Shown here: positions 1 through 12,300 of the stretch, piece by piece
Numbering within the stretch: the stretch's first letter is position 1
How the letters are laid out: each line of letters begins with the position of its first letter
Assembly: GCA_020310875.1 (NCBI GenBank)
Contig: CM035439.1
Coordinates: forward strand, 143,581,200-143,645,199
Reading direction: 5' to 3'
Source: Ceratopteris richardii
Taxonomy: Eukaryota; Streptophyta; Polypodiopsida; Polypodiales; Pteridaceae
Length of the DNA stretch: 64,000 nucleotides
Program-made: the position numbers and the translations under genes
The notes under the pieces: generated by a model
The model's input: the letters and a program-made list of their open reading frames with translations, nothing else
Told to the model about the DNA's origin: nothing
Databases searched by the model: none

Positions 1-1275
1 ACATGTTAAAGAGTATGGATCCTTTGATAGGAGTCGACTAGAAAACCTACACTACCATTTGCATGGTCCCCCAGGTGAGCAGATGGACCCAAACGACATT
101 GCACCGGTAACTTCTCGTAGACAAAAGAGAATAAAGAAGTACGTAGACATACAAGCAATTACTAATAATATTACACAGAATGAACATATGGAAGAGATGC
201 TCGAAGCATTTTATGAGATGGAAGAAGATCATGATGGTGGAGAAGATGTCAAGATTTTCATGGATACAACAGAATTTCCACGATCAGAAGTCGATGAAGA
301 ATATGAAAATATGCGAAGACTAGCTTGTTTACCACTTTACAATGGAGCAAAGATATTTGTACTACGTGCGTCACTCCCGATGCTCAATCTGCAATCCATT
401 TATGGATGGTCAGATAGTAGTGTCACTGAATTGTTGAGGTAAGTGGAGAACAAATTGGCTTTCATTGTTATATCAAAATAACTTTATTTACTAATATCAT
501 TTTAATTGTTTATTGCAGGCTTGTTAAAGATCAATTTTTGTCAGAGGGCAATGACATGCCTCCAACACGTGGAGATTCAAAAAAACTTTTACAGTCCATT
601 GGAATGGATTATACTAAAATTCATGCTTGTCCGAATGATTGCATTCTCTTTCGGAATGAATATGAGCATCTCCACATATGTCCAAAGTGTGGAGCAAATA
701 GATTTAGAGAAGACCCTGTAGGCGAAGCAATCCCCGCAAAGGTTCTTTGCCACTTTCCTATCATTCCACGAAATAAGAACATGTTTAGATGCAAATCTAT
801 AGCTGCGTTAATGTCATGGCATACAAAGAGCAGGTCTACAGATGGTGTAATATGAGTGCCTGCTGACTCTGATGCTTGGAAGCACATAGATAGTAAGTGG
901 CCACAGTTTGCTAGTGAGCCTCGGTCCATACGTCTAGGCCTTGCTATGGATGGAGTGAATCCATTTGGTTTCTGCAGTTCTTCATGGAGCACGTGGCCTG
1001 TATGTTTGGTGAATTATAACATCCCACCATGGCTGGCCACAAAGAAAGGTCATTTATTATTAGCTCTTATTGTACCAGGTAAGTATAAGGTAAAAAACAT
1101 GGATGTATATCTTGCACCACTTGTGGAAGAACTGTGCATTTTATGGGATGGGATTATTGTGTGTGACATGTCTCAACCTATAAGAAAAGGAGACGTGCGA
1201 GTGCAAGACATACTTATGTGGACGATGCATGATTGGTCTGGTGATGGATGGAGCTCCCGTGATGGATGCGGGTAG
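1..1275 (+). pseudogene. CACTA TNPD-like transposase (Transposase_21), family II, partial and broken
   Basis: The catalytic transposase of an En/Spm (CACTA) element, which would cut and join the element ends in the nucleus. The frame is open from base 2, so the gene starts outside the window. One exon runs to 438, followed by a GT-AG intron (439-518) and a second exon from 519. Family signatures are IHACPNDCILF, the zinc-like CPKCGANRF, RLGLAMDGVNPFG, YNIPPWL and MWTMHDW, in the order usual for Transposase_21. An in-frame TGA at 853-855 breaks the frame. The protein stops matching after MWTMHDW at about 1235, exactly where a CPxC segment should follow, so the 3' half is deleted. The phase-2 intron is at the same codon (LL-R) as in the copy at 23670-27402, which shows common descent. 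Family assignment is firm; the gene is a pseudogene. Confidence 0.86.
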
Positions 1276-1489
1276 CAAAGCAATGCGTGCACGTATACGA
1301 TAGCTTTGCTCCATATAGTTTGGACACTCCATCATGCTGAATGGAGTGAATAGGATAAAGATCAGAAGAATTATATCACACAAATGATTTATCAGGAGTT
1401 CTGACCAATCGATGGACAGTCTCTTGTCAGTTCAGAGTGGATTCTGCACACCGCACGTGAGGTTATGTCCCATTGACGATCAGAAGCTC

Positions 1490-1830
1490 GTGATGCTTTC
1501 AGAGTAGGTGGTTAGATGCTGAGGAGTGGGATCTGATTCGCCACGAGCAGTAGTAGACTCCTGACCGATATCGCCAGCAGCGAGATGCTACAGCCACACG
1601 TTTAGATACGGTTGGACCATCACATTTGGGCAGCGGTGGATATGATACGATGTGTCATGAGTTTGTAAGTACTTTTGTATATTGTTGCAGGAGCTGGCAA
1701 TGGGTCATCCTCCAACACGAACGGAAGAGTCTTATGGATATCAGCACGGATTGGCTCCACTATTGGAGGACTTGGAGGGATGCGGTGCAGTCATTTCATG
1801 GGAGCGTTCGCGATGAGGTGATTAATTTAT
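1490..1830 (+). pseudogene. Transposase_24 / TNPA-like remnant, family II
   Basis: This is the probable second protein of the family II CACTA, a DNA-binding Transposase_24-type product. In one frame the stretch reads EEWDLIRHEQ, then two adjacent amber codons (1551-1556), then SHLGSGGYDTMCHEF followed by a splice donor at 1665. The same protein in CACTA copy B reads SHLGQMGHNGFVATF followed by a donor, so the position of the intron is shared. An exon from 1691 continues ELAMGHPPTRTEESYG, like the GRxPxxxE segment of the family. The two TAG codons look like former CAG Gln codons. The intron is now only 26 bases (1665-1690), too short to splice in plants. Homology is by eye and the protein is short. 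Confidence 0.6.
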
Positions 1831-2189
1831 AAACTTGGTTTTTACTTGTTGTTTGTAATTTCATGTGAATTTATCTCATTCCATTAATATTCTTTGTTGC
1901 AAGACTGTTGATATGGAATGTGCTTTGCATGTGTATGGCAGTGGCACAGCAAAATTTTGTATTTGATTTTTATATGGCAATTCATTGCTTTGCCACATTT
2001 TGTAAAAGCGTCATATAGGACAGTGGTTTGCCACACTCTTGTACATGCTTCATTTATGAAATATATCACTTTCTTTGTACATGGTTCATGGTTCATTCTG
2101 ATTATCTCTTTCGTGTCCAATAATATTCTATTTTATGAAATCATATTTCGGTTGACATTAGAGTACACATCACATGTACTCGGTTTTTT

Positions 2190-2267
2190 TTGGGCAGAGT
2201 GTATTTTCTTTTGTTAAGCAACATCATGGTAATGTTGCTGTAGCAAAAGACAACACACTCTGCCCAA
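2190..2267. repeat. Short foldback hairpin near a CACTA end
   Basis: A ~35-base left arm beginning TTGGGCAGAGTG pairs with a right arm ending CACTCTGCCCAA, around a 7-base loop (catggta). Only a few mismatches and one single-base bulge are visible. Runs of T flank both sides. It could be a tiny MITE, a palindromic subterminal piece or a hairpin-RNA precursor; the sequence alone does not decide. Confidence 0.7.
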
Positions 2268-2284
2268 ATTTTTTTTTCCAAATA

Positions 2285-2593
2285 TGGTCGTAGGCATAAG
2301 CGACGGTACTCCCAGTAATGTCATCGGAATAAGCATCGGTACACCCAGCGGTCGCCAGTATACGCGACGGTGCACCCAGCAGAGGCGTCGGTATGGGCGT
2401 CGATAAGATCGTCGGTATTACCGATGCTTATACCGACGCTCATACCGATGCTCATACTGACGCTCATACCAACGCCCATACCGGTGCTATAGTACCGACG
2501 TGCATACCGACAACTACACCGACGTCACGGCAAAAATAGCTGCGTTCATTTCCCTCAGTAAAAACCTCGGTATACGGCCGATCTGTTGTAGTA
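2285..2593 (-). repeat. Right terminus and subterminal repeats of CACTA family II
   Basis: The segment is packed with ATACCGACG / CGTCGGTAT motifs in both orientations and ends TGTTGTAGTA, the inverse of CACTACAACA with the last base mutated (A for G). The same terminus and subterminal motif are found in direct orientation at 54686. This closes the element whose transposase remnant begins the window. CACTA transposases bind such subterminal repeats. Confidence 0.8.
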
Positions 2594-4084
2594 AGTTGAC
2601 ATGTAGAGAAGGTGGAACAGGACAATTTTGTGGGTTGTGGGGATTTCGTGTCAAAATGAGTGGATGCACTACATAGAAATTCTGAAAGGAAAAGCTTACT
2701 GTGTATCGGATAATCGGATTCATGAGGGCAAAAGTCGCCATAGGTATTCATACTGTAATCAATAAGGATGCGGCAAGCATCATGGAACATGAGTCATGAC
2801 TCCATCGAAGGTCACACATTAAAAAACTGATTTATTGGAAGTAGAGAGCTTTATCCAAACTTTAGATATTTATCCTAACTCCTCCAAACGAATTCCATTG
2901 GAATTCGGTATTCCAATCAATCGTTTTCGCTGTTTTCCGAGGGCTCAATCGAACATCATCTTGAACAGTTTTAACGGCAATGAACAATTTTCCGAGTGAA
3001 TGCTCTAAACTCTAAAGTTTGGGGTGTACCGTCTATGAGGGGATTCTGTCCACAACTCTCCACACTTCAAGCCGTGACCTTATCACTTGGTGATAAAATC
3101 TTCGGTCTTTATGGATTGTCGAATAAGTTCTCCCCTTGGGAGGGAGCACGGCATAGTTTTGGTAGGAAGTATCACTTTTTATATGGGAGGTTAGAAATTT
3201 GGTTGCTTTCATGTGAGGTTATAAAAATTTAATGTCAAATGAGAACTTCAAGGAGAACAGATTTCCTTGCAAAATTCTAACGTTGACAATGCATTGTTCC
3301 AACAACTGCAACATAATCTAGAAGCTTGTGATAATCAGTAAGATGTCATTACACTTCTTGTATTCAAGTTAGAGCTTCTAACATAAATTATGAAGATGCA
3401 CTATACCCTTCAAAAAATCGATGCAAAGAGAGACATATGAGATCAAGGTCTTGGTTGCCAAGGATTCTAAAATAAACTAGTCTCCCTGAAAGCCTTTTCA
3501 TCCTTTTGAATGCTTCTAGTACTCCCTAAGAAAAGAGAGTTCTCTAATGTCCATGCGTCTCATAATAACTAGCGGGTTACCGAGGCCACACAAGCTCAAA
3601 ATAGATGCAAGCAGTTGTGACATCACAGTTGTGACATCAAAGAAGTAGAAAAAGTATGCATGAACAATTTACTGTTCGGATTTGAGATACATATTCTCAA
3701 AAACTCTCTCTGGAAATGAGCACACCCGCTCTTCCCTAAATTTCAAATTGTTTGAATTATACCTACATATGGTATAATTTTCAATATGACTTTATTTAGA
3801 TTTTCAATAGTTTGACCTTGTCCCTAAAATCGTGCTCCTTAATATACTTGTTCGCTATAATCTAATGAAGACTTAGATACAAATATTCATTAAATTACAT
3901 GACTTGATGAAACAAGTGCTAGATCAATTATGAACAAGCAATATGGAATATCTTGAACCTTGTTATCTTATCATTTAACAATTCACGCGAGAGAAGAGTA
4001 GAAGACTGTTGTTTCTTTATTGCATAAATGTATATTCCACCACTGACGGGTACCATACATTTTATTGGCGTTCATGGGCGAAAC
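2594..4084. other. No recognisable feature
   Basis: AT-rich sequence with no reading frame that I can assign to a family. Short open frames such as 2996-3232 have no recognisable motif. Some of it may be the decayed 3' part of the LINE remnant that begins at about 4085, but I could not align it. Confidence 0.4.
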
Positions 4085-4425
4085 CACATTTGATTATGAT
4101 CCATGCAATCGAGGCCATAGTAGCAATTGCAAAGAGCATCAGACCAATGAGCATCCTTGATTGATGGAGCATTTGATAGCCATAAGTAATGAGAGTTGTC
4201 CCTTAATGCTTATTGGATCAAAAGCATTCTTGATAAGAGTAGAAGTTGTCTTGATGAAGTTGAAGAGAACGATTTACGGTCTTCTCAAATGTCAACAATA
4301 GATTCAAGAATTCACCTCCCTTCGAAGAAAATTTTTATATCCTCATTGATTCACTGAAGATGATTCATGATGTGGTTCACTGCGCCTTTGAAAAAGAGAT
4401 CTTATATCAAATCTGAAGCAATGTG
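4085..4425 (-). pseudogene. L1-type LINE remnant, reverse transcriptase part (split by gypsy element 1)
   Basis: Read against the near-complete LINE at 49268-53230, this segment is collinear. Plus-strand gaggccatagtagcaattgc matches the LINE bases that encode the APLLFAIASDGL segment, and atagattcaagaattcacct matches the region just upstream of the reverse transcriptase frame break at about 51540. The homology runs up to the GTGGG duplication at 4426-4430 and resumes at 14207. No frame is open. Its continuation is the feature at 14207-15280. Confidence 0.6.
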
Positions 4426-4430
4426 GTGGG

Positions 4431-4710
4431 TGTTCGAAGAAGCATTTTTTGAAGAGGAATATTTGTAAAATGTCAAAAAATTCTAGAAATATTTATGCAA
4501 ATAATGTAAAAATGAGGAAGAGTCTTCCTCATATAAATTAGAATCATATATATTTTGTCTTAAATTTTTGGAAGCTCTTTGATAGCATATTTTTAGATTA
4601 GAAGGGAAAAGGACCAAAAATTCAAGTGTGAAAGAGGACACTTGAAAACGTATAAAAGATAATTTACTCTATTTTGAGAGGGTTAGTTGTATTATTTTTG
4701 CTATCCAAGT
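4431..4710 (+). repeat. Truncated 5' LTR of gypsy element 1
   Basis: These 280 bases match the first ~279 bases of the 3' LTR (13384-13662) nearly base for base, including the TATAAAAG box (about 4650-4657). Similarity ends abruptly after ctatccaagt. The remaining ~540 bases of the LTR are missing. Confidence 0.9.
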
Positions 4711-5243
4711 TGTTGTACATTCGTATTGATAAAATAGGAGGATATTTTGAAGGAGAAGAAGGGAATTCAACTCTAAGAATACAATTTGGTAAAAATCATG
4801 CCAAGGCTATATTAGATAGTGGATCAGGTGTGGCTATCATGACTAAACAGACTTGGGAAAGGTGGGGAAAAAATGAATTAGTACCCACTAAAATGAGATT
4901 ACAACTTGCAGATGGACACATAGAAAAACCAATAGGAATCTGGGAAAAGGTGATTGTGGAAATATGTAGAATAGAAATAGAGCATACTTTTGCTATAGTT
5001 GAATTCCCACAATCCACTTCATATGAAATCATCCTAGGAAGACCATTTATGAGACAAATGCAAATTGTGCAAGATTGGGGTGATGATTTCCTATATCTTC
5101 AAAGCAAAGGAAGGATAAACAGAGTGAATTTAAGAAATGGTCAATATTGTGACATGTCTCCTCAAGAATGGTGCAAAATACACCAAAATCAGGAATTAAG
5201 TGAAGAATTAGAGATTGAAGATCAGAATGAAACAGAATCATGA
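4711..5243 (+). pseudogene. Gypsy element 1 aspartic protease
   Basis: The retropepsin-like protease that would process the Gag-Pol polyprotein. The active-site motif is ILDSGSGVAI (D-S-G) and the distal conserved motif is IILGRPFM. Together they mark a plant Ty3/gypsy protease. The frame starts inside the truncated LTR because the deletion at 4710 fused LTR to protease, so the first ~12 codons are not original and gag is absent. The frame ends at 5243 after an acidic tail (EELEIEDQNETES), shorter than a Gag-Pol fusion should be. Confidence 0.85.
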
Positions 5244-5884
5244 ATATGGAAATGCAATGTGATAAGGAACCTCATAGATAGAAAAAGAAGGTTAAGAAAA
5301 GAAGATTGTGTAGAAGGAAATCACAGGATGAGAGCTATATACCACAAAAATTCAAAGATGAAGAATTTGAGCCTTATGGTTGGAATCAGATTTTGACCAC
5401 CATGGATCTAGCTAATGATGAGTATGTGGGAGTGAAATTTCAAGATGAAGAAGGATATGATATCTTTCACATAGGAATACAAATGATAAAAGTGTCAAAA
5501 ACAGAAGAAAACCAGGAGGAATGAATAATATTGAAAAATGGTAAAACACAATATTTGGAAGAAGTAGAAGCTACAGATGCAATAAAAGACAAAATTTCAG
5601 GCAAATATAGAAAAAACAAACACAAGGAAATAGAAAAAGATCAAGAGGTTGCAAAAAATAAGAAAATAACAAACAAAAATCAACAGTTTGATGTACCTTC
5701 AAATTTCAAAACTTATGAAGTAGAAGACAGGCTACTTCTAAAAATAAAACCAAGAAGAGAAAAGAAAAAGGGAGAGGCATATGACAATAAGGAACAAACT
5801 AAGAAGGTGATGATCACACAGGAAGAGGGGGAAGAAAAACATATTGTAATAGCTGATGACATGACAAATCAAGAGGAGGAAGCA
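5244..5884 (+). pseudogene. Gypsy element 1 linker between protease and reverse transcriptase
   Basis: Two frames (5306-5524 and 5531-5887) separated by stops encode a Lys/Glu-rich segment with no catalytic motif. The second contains KIKPRREKKKGEAYD. The position between protease and reverse transcriptase and the charged composition suggest a polyprotein linker broken by stops. No function can be read from it. Confidence 0.5.
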
Positions 5885-7250
5885 TGAAGGAATTTGGCCA
5901 GAAACTATAGGGACGTGTTTGCTTACAGTTACAAGGATTTGAAAGGAATTGACCCTTAAATCTGTGAGCATAAGATTCCTATTACACCTGATGCAAAACC
6001 TAGCAAACAAAGACACTACACATTCAATGACAAATACTCTGCCAAAATAAAGGAAGAAATTGACAAGCTGCTGGCTGCCAATTTCATCTATGAGATTGAG
6101 TATACAGAGTGGATATCTTGTATAGTTGTACCAAAAAGAATGGGAAACTCAGGGTATGCATTAACTTGAAAAAGGTGAATGCTACAACTATAAGGGATAG
6201 CTATCCATTACCCATAATAGACCATCTTTTGGAAAGAGTTGCAGGTAAGGAGGTCTATAGTTTTTTGGATGGTTTTTCAGGATATAATCAGGTACCCATA
6301 GCTTTGGAAGACCAACATAAAACTGCTTTCTCCACAGAATGGGGAATCTATGCTTTTAGGGTTATGCCTTTTGGTCTAACTAATGCCCTAACAACTTTTC
6401 AAAGATTAATGTGTCACATATTCAAAGAATTCCTTAGAAATATCATGGAAATTTATGTGGATGATATTTGCACTTTTTCATTAAAAAGAGAAGATCATTT
6501 GAAGGATCTGGAAAATATATTCAAAAAATGTAGAACATACAGAGCATGTCTAAATCCAGAGAAATGTGTGTTCTTTGTGAGGCAAGGGAGAATGTTGGGT
6601 CACATAGTCTCTAGAAATGGAATTTCAACTGATGAAAGAAAAATCAAGGCCATAGTGGAACTTCCAAGAACAATAAATGTAAAGGAACTTCAAACTTTCA
6701 TGGGACATTGTGGTTATTATAGAAAATTTGTACACAAGTTTGCAGACATTGCCAAACCCTTGTATGCTTTAATCACAAGATTTGAGTGGACCAAAGAGTG
6801 TGACCAGGCTTTTGAGACTTTAAAAACTTGTTTGATAACAACACCAATTCTAAAGTCCCCACAGTGGGATAAAATTTTTCATGTCCATGTGGATGCTTCA
6901 AACTATGCTTTGGGATGTGTGTTAGCACAACCAATAGAAGGGAGCAAACTAGACTTTCCAGTTGCTTATGCTAGTATGCAATTAAATTCAGCAAAGAAAA
7001 ATAATACAACCGCTGAGAGGGAAGGGTTGGGGATGATATTTGCTATAAAAAAATATAGACATTATCTTTTGGCCAACAAGTTTAAATTCTTTGTGGATCA
7101 CCAAGCTCTACTCTACTTAGTAAACAAACCATGTCACACAGTTAGGATAGTCAGATGGTTTCTCCTACGATGGAATTTGAGTTTGAGGTAGTGGTCAGAC
7201 AAGGAAAAACTCATTTGAGAGCAGACCATTTGTCCAGGATCCAAGCCAAA
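5885..7250 (+). pseudogene. Gypsy element 1 reverse transcriptase and RNase H
   Basis: This part would copy the genomic RNA into DNA and degrade the RNA strand. The reverse transcriptase N-terminus begins near 5885 (YRDVFAYSYKDLKGI) and is interrupted by a TAA at about 5957. The main frame (6109-7191) holds FLDGFSGYNQV, RVMPFGLTNA and the catalytic EIYVDDI. The RNase H domain follows with HVDASNYALG, TAEREGLG and FFVDHQALLYL. The C-terminal RNase H end, GKTHLRADHLSRI, is in another frame from about 7155, so there is a frameshift near 7170. All catalytic Asp residues of YVDD are present. Homology is strong; the gene is inactive because of the stop and frameshift. Confidence 0.9.
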
Positions 7251-8863
7251 GAGTCAAGTTCACCTTTAGATGATGACTTACAAGATGCATATCTGTTCAA
7301 AATAGAATGTATTCCTGAATGGGCCATGACTTTAGTACCTTTGCTAACCATGGGACCATGTAGAACATTTGAAAACAACATACATCTGGTATTACAAAGT
7401 AAGAATTTTTTGTTGCTAGCTGAACATTTGTATCATCTCAATAAGATGGGTATACCAGAATATTGTACTCTAGAAGAGGAGCAGCAGGAGTATTTAAGAA
7501 GAGCTCATTGTTGGAATCTCTGTATATTCTTCCATGATAGTCACCCTAAACAATCTCAATAGGATGGGAGTACATTGGCCTAATAAAATACAAGATGTAA
7601 AAAAATATATTTCCAACTGTTGGGAATGCCAATCCTTGCAAAATTCTGAAGTTATAACCTTATACTAGTTTCAGAAGAATCCAGATTGGAGTGAAAACAT
7701 AATTGAGGAGTTGAAAAGAAACAAGAAAGGAAAGCAAGTAGGAGCCAGTGCAGATTCAAAGAATCTACAAATGATTTATGAAGAGTATCAACTGATAGGA
7801 GATCAATTGTACAAGAAAGGGATGGATGGATATTTAAGAATCTGTGTTCTTGAAAATAAATATTTGGAAAGGTTAGAGATGGCACATTCTGGAGTGGTAG
7901 GAGGACATTTTTCAAGCAAAAGAATTGTTAAACTCATATTATATTCTGGTTTTTGGTGGCCAACTCTATTTCCTCATGCAAGAACATATGTAAAATGATG
8001 TGACATTTTTCAAAGAGTGAGTCAACCAAATAAAAGAGACAATATGCCATTAGTACCACTGATTTCAACAAGAGAATTTAGTAAATGGGGGTTGGATTTC
8101 ATTGGACTCATACATCCTGCAGCAAAACAATCCCATGTTGAATATATACTAGTAGCCACAGATTACCTGACTAAATGGGCAGAGGCTAGGGCTACAAAAA
8201 GGAATGATGCTCAGACCACTGCAAGATTTCTTTATGAAAATATAATCACCAGATTTGGATTACCAATTGATTTGGTAAGTGATAGGGGGACTCATGTTTT
8301 GAACCAAATAATATTTCATGATCAATCATAGAAAGTCAGCCCCATATCACCCACAAGTCAATGGACTAGCAGAAAGTACTAATGAAGTACTTTGCACTGT
8401 ATTGTCAAAATTGGTAAACACAAATAGGAATGATTGGGATTTGCAACTTAATCATGTATTATGGGCCTACAGAGTGGCATACAAAACTGCACTTGGAACC
8501 ACACCATTTAATTTAGTATATGGAGAAAATGCAGTACTACCTTTAGAATTCCTTATTCCAACACTAAAAGTGGGTAGTCAATACAAGTGGACGGGACATG
8601 AATTGTCTGAGAGAGTAGTGGAGTTGAAAAAGTTGGGAGATTCTAGACTTCAAGCAATCGTGAGTATATATGCAGACAAGAGAAGGCAAAAAGCTTATCA
8701 TGATGTTCATATTAAAGAAAAGGACTTACAAGAAGGAGATCTAGTTTTGGCATACACAGTAAAAGAACATCAGCAGAAAAAGACAAAATGGTTATCTGAT
8801 GCACACATGGGACCCCTGATAAGGAATTCAGAAGTTTACCAAAAGGAAATTATAATATATTGA
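7251..8863 (+). pseudogene. Gypsy element 1 integrase
   Basis: The integrase inserts element DNA into the chromosome. The zinc-binding region reads MAHSGVVGGHF and then, after an in-frame TGA (7996-7998), CDIFQRVSQ, where the second Cys of the usual CxxC is Phe. The catalytic triad is visible: D in WGLDFIGL, D in LVSDRGTH and E in NGLAESTNEV. Between the second D and E a frame change near 8320 and an apparent loss of about ten codons break the protein. The C-terminal part (DLVLAYTVKEHQQKK) ends at 8863. There is no chromodomain. Upstream frames 7155-7562 and 7711-7998 carry the spacer and the HH part. Confidence 0.88.
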
Positions 8864-9361
8864 AAATTATTTTCAATTACTCTACCTTATCCTCTTTCTA
8901 AAAAAAAAAGAAACAGGAGGGGAGAAGTGGAGGAAAATTATTATTAAAAAAAAAAGAGAAAAGAAAAAGAGAAAAACAAAAAAGAGAAAAAGGAAAAAAA
9001 AGAGAGAGAAAAATTTCCAATTTTCTTTTGTAGTTTTTTTTATAAAAGTTATACAACACAAGCAAGATATAGGTTGTATTATAGTAGATTTCTATTTTTT
9101 TTTCATTTTTTATGTATTTTCCTTTCTTTATATTAAAAAAAATATAAAAAGAGCTGTCAGGAGGAAAGAGAGCACTAGACATCTTGCTACACATGTAATG
9201 ATCATTTCAATTGAGTTTTTCAAGAAAGTCAGAATTTCTCTAGGGTTTTATGTTCATTTCTTTTTCATTTTATCTCAAAAACAAATGTGATTTTTATTTA
9301 TGATCTTGTGACTCATGTGGGTGGAGTTTTCTTTCTTGTGTGATGTTATATTTTCTCCAGA
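8864..9361. other. Purine-rich spacer between integrase and the extra coding region
   Basis: About 500 bases with many A and GA runs (for example 8900-9010) and no coding frame on the plus strand. An internal polypurine stretch aggaggggagaagtggagg near 8917 resembles the tract before the 3' LTR and could be a second plus-strand primer. This is inference. Confidence 0.4.
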
Positions 9362-12300
9362 ATGGTGAATCCAAAGGAACTACCAATCCATGATTTCAAA
9401 GCAGATTCAGTAACTTTGTCTAGAGGACATTGGTTCTTAGACAGTGAAGCAACAATAGAACAAGTAGAGCTAGAGTCTGATGAAGAGCAAGAAATTCCAG
9501 AAGCAGAGAAGATAGTCAAAGAACTCAAAGAAACCCTTGGTATCATTGGTCAGCATATTTTTACTATGGGAGTTGGAGGTTATAAGTACACCATGCTGTG
9601 CCAGGAATTTTACAAATTCCAAAAAATTGCAGTCAACTACAAAAGATGGAAAGTAGTAGGATTACACAGACTATTGGATGAACCTTTATTTTTCATAGAC
9701 TTTGAAAGAGTCTCACAGGTCATGAATAGTCTGCTAGAGGTTGGAAGAGGCAATGAGGCATATTTCAGGTGTGTTGTCAAGGACAAAGAAAACAAGGAAG
9801 TGAATATTACTATAAAGGCAAAGCATATCAGGGAAGCTCTTTAGTTCTATTCCATGGGAACCAAGCTGGACAACAGTTTTGTCAAGAAGAATAAATCAAC
9901 CTATGCAGGATATTCCAAATTCCTTGGTTTAAAGAAAAAGAGAATGAAGAGTATGCTATCAGAAAGTTTCTTCAATACTTCTGTTTTCCAAAACTACCTA
10001 GATACACCATGCCACATAAACTAGTGACATTGATCATGTTCAATAATAAGGACATAACCAAGCCTTTTGGAGTGATGGATATAACTCCATACATACATGA
10101 TCAATTGAGGGAAGCAACCAAACATTGGGAGCAAAGGAAGTTCATGAATGGAGCTCAATTCTTAACAAGAATTATATATCATGTTCTAGGAATGGAGGAT
10201 CAATTGAAATTGGCTCCAGAAGCTCAATACTTCAGAAGTTTGATGACAGGAATCAAAAGTCCTTCTAAAAATGATGTTTGTAAGAGAAGCAGAAGCCCAA
10301 CCAAGCATGAGGGGAGCAGAAAGGAAAAGAAAGGGAGTCTCAGAAGAAGTCATTCCAGTAAAGAAAAGAATATTGGATCCAAGAAAAGTGGAATTGGAAC
10401 AAGTGGAAGCAACTAAGGAAGAACATGAAGCTGCTGAGAAGGAAGTTCAGTCTTCAAATGAACCTCATCCACCTCACACAAGCAAAGAGCAATTGTATAC
10501 TTATTTGACTGAAGGAAACAATAAGAGGGTCGTATATGAAGCCCAATATCAAGAAATGTTGGAAGACTATTCTTGTAAAGCAACTGATTGGATACAGGAA
10601 GAAGTAGAACATTATGAAGAACTACGTGACCAGATGATGGCAGCAGAGACTGAAGAGGTTTTTGTTAAAAAGGAAGTGGAGTTGTTAGCTTACTTCAAGG
10701 AGTTACAATGTCCTCCTGAAACAAGTATACAGTAGTAGTAAAGAAAAAGGTTCAGAAGAAACCTGTGCAGAAAAGGAAGCTGACCAAGAAGAACAAGGGA
10801 AAAGCAGTAGAACCTGTACAAAGGATGGAGATAGGAAAATTGTCAGTAGAAGAAAAGAAGCAGGAGGAATCCATTGTTATAGAAGAACAAAGAATGGATA
10901 AGTCAGAAAAAGCTGGTCCTTCAAAGTTCTCTTTAGACTCAGATAGTGACATTGAAAACTTCATGTTGAAAAGTTTGAATTTCTCAGTGCCTAGTACACC
11001 AAATGTGACAGTGCAAGCCTCTGAAAAAAATAAAACACCAGATGATTTGGGTGAAAAGCCACAAGGAAAACAGGTCCAAGAAGAAGCAGCAAAACAGGTT
11101 AGTCCTCGAGAAGAGAAAAGGATATTAAAAGGCAAAGTAGTGATGATGGAAGAAGAGGTTGAAATAAGAAAGGAGTTCAGTAGTGGGTTGGTGGATTCAG
11201 GGTTGAAGACAGTATGGACAAAACCTTCACATCAGACCTACTTCAAATTTAATAAGGAAAAGCTAGAAACAGAAAAGGAAGCTCAGTTATGTAGTTCAGT
11301 GCACAAGAAAGAAGACAAAGATCAAATCAAGGAAACTGAGGAGGTAGTAGAAAAAATGAATTTCAAAGAAGATAAAGAAGAAAATGCAAAAAAAGAAATA
11401 AATCGAAGCATAGAAGATATACTTTATGACCTAAATCATAATGAGGAGTTCACAATTACAAAAGGTCAGGAGAAAGAAGAAGATCATTTGGATCTTATGG
11501 ATATAGATGAGCAAGAGGAGGGACGAAAGGAGCAGATAATCAATGATCACAAAAAGCTCTGTGTGGAGACTGATTCAACCTTAACCCTAGATAATAAAGC
11601 ACAGAACAAAGAAGGACAGGTCCTTGAAGAGAAACAACAGGAAATGGGGAAAGAAAAGGTAGTAGAAATGGAGATAATAAAAGAAATATCAGATCAGGAG
11701 AAAGAACAGGATCAGACATTAGAGTATGAGGAAGATGTTGCAGACAAAGAAGAAAGGAAAGAAGAAAAGGGTTATGAAGAACAAAAGAACCAGGTTATAG
11801 AATATGAGGAAGAAGATGAAGAAGAGAATGACTGCAAGGAAGAAAAGCAGATAGAATTAAAACAAATGGAACTAGAATCTGGATTAGAAAGGATACCTAA
11901 AGATATCAGGTCTGCTTGTAAGGTAATCATGAGCAATATAGAGCAGTTCAGACCATCTAGTAGAAATATGATCATATCAGGAATGGTTGTTGAATCAGAG
12001 TTTGTGAAAGGAAGTAGAATCATCAATGAGAAAAAGAAAGAAAAGGAGCAATTAAAGGAACAACTGAAGATTGTCCAAGAAAGAAATGAGGATTTGACTA
12101 ATAGGATAATTATTGGAAGAATTGGAGGTTCAACAACAAAACAAAATTCAATTTCTTGAAGAGAAATGTGCAAAAGAGACAGAGCATAGCAGCAAAATAG
12201 AATTGGAGCTGAAGAAAATGGAAGGAAGATACAAAACACTTCAAAGCTCATACCAGATTATGGTCAAAGCAAATGAAGAAATAAACAGGTTGTTGATGGA

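Noticed and set aside
10765..12159. Independent host gene for a Lys/Glu-rich coiled-coil protein
   Set aside because: It lies between integrase and the 3' LTR of gypsy 1 on the same strand and is framed by the element's target duplication, so it is part of the element.
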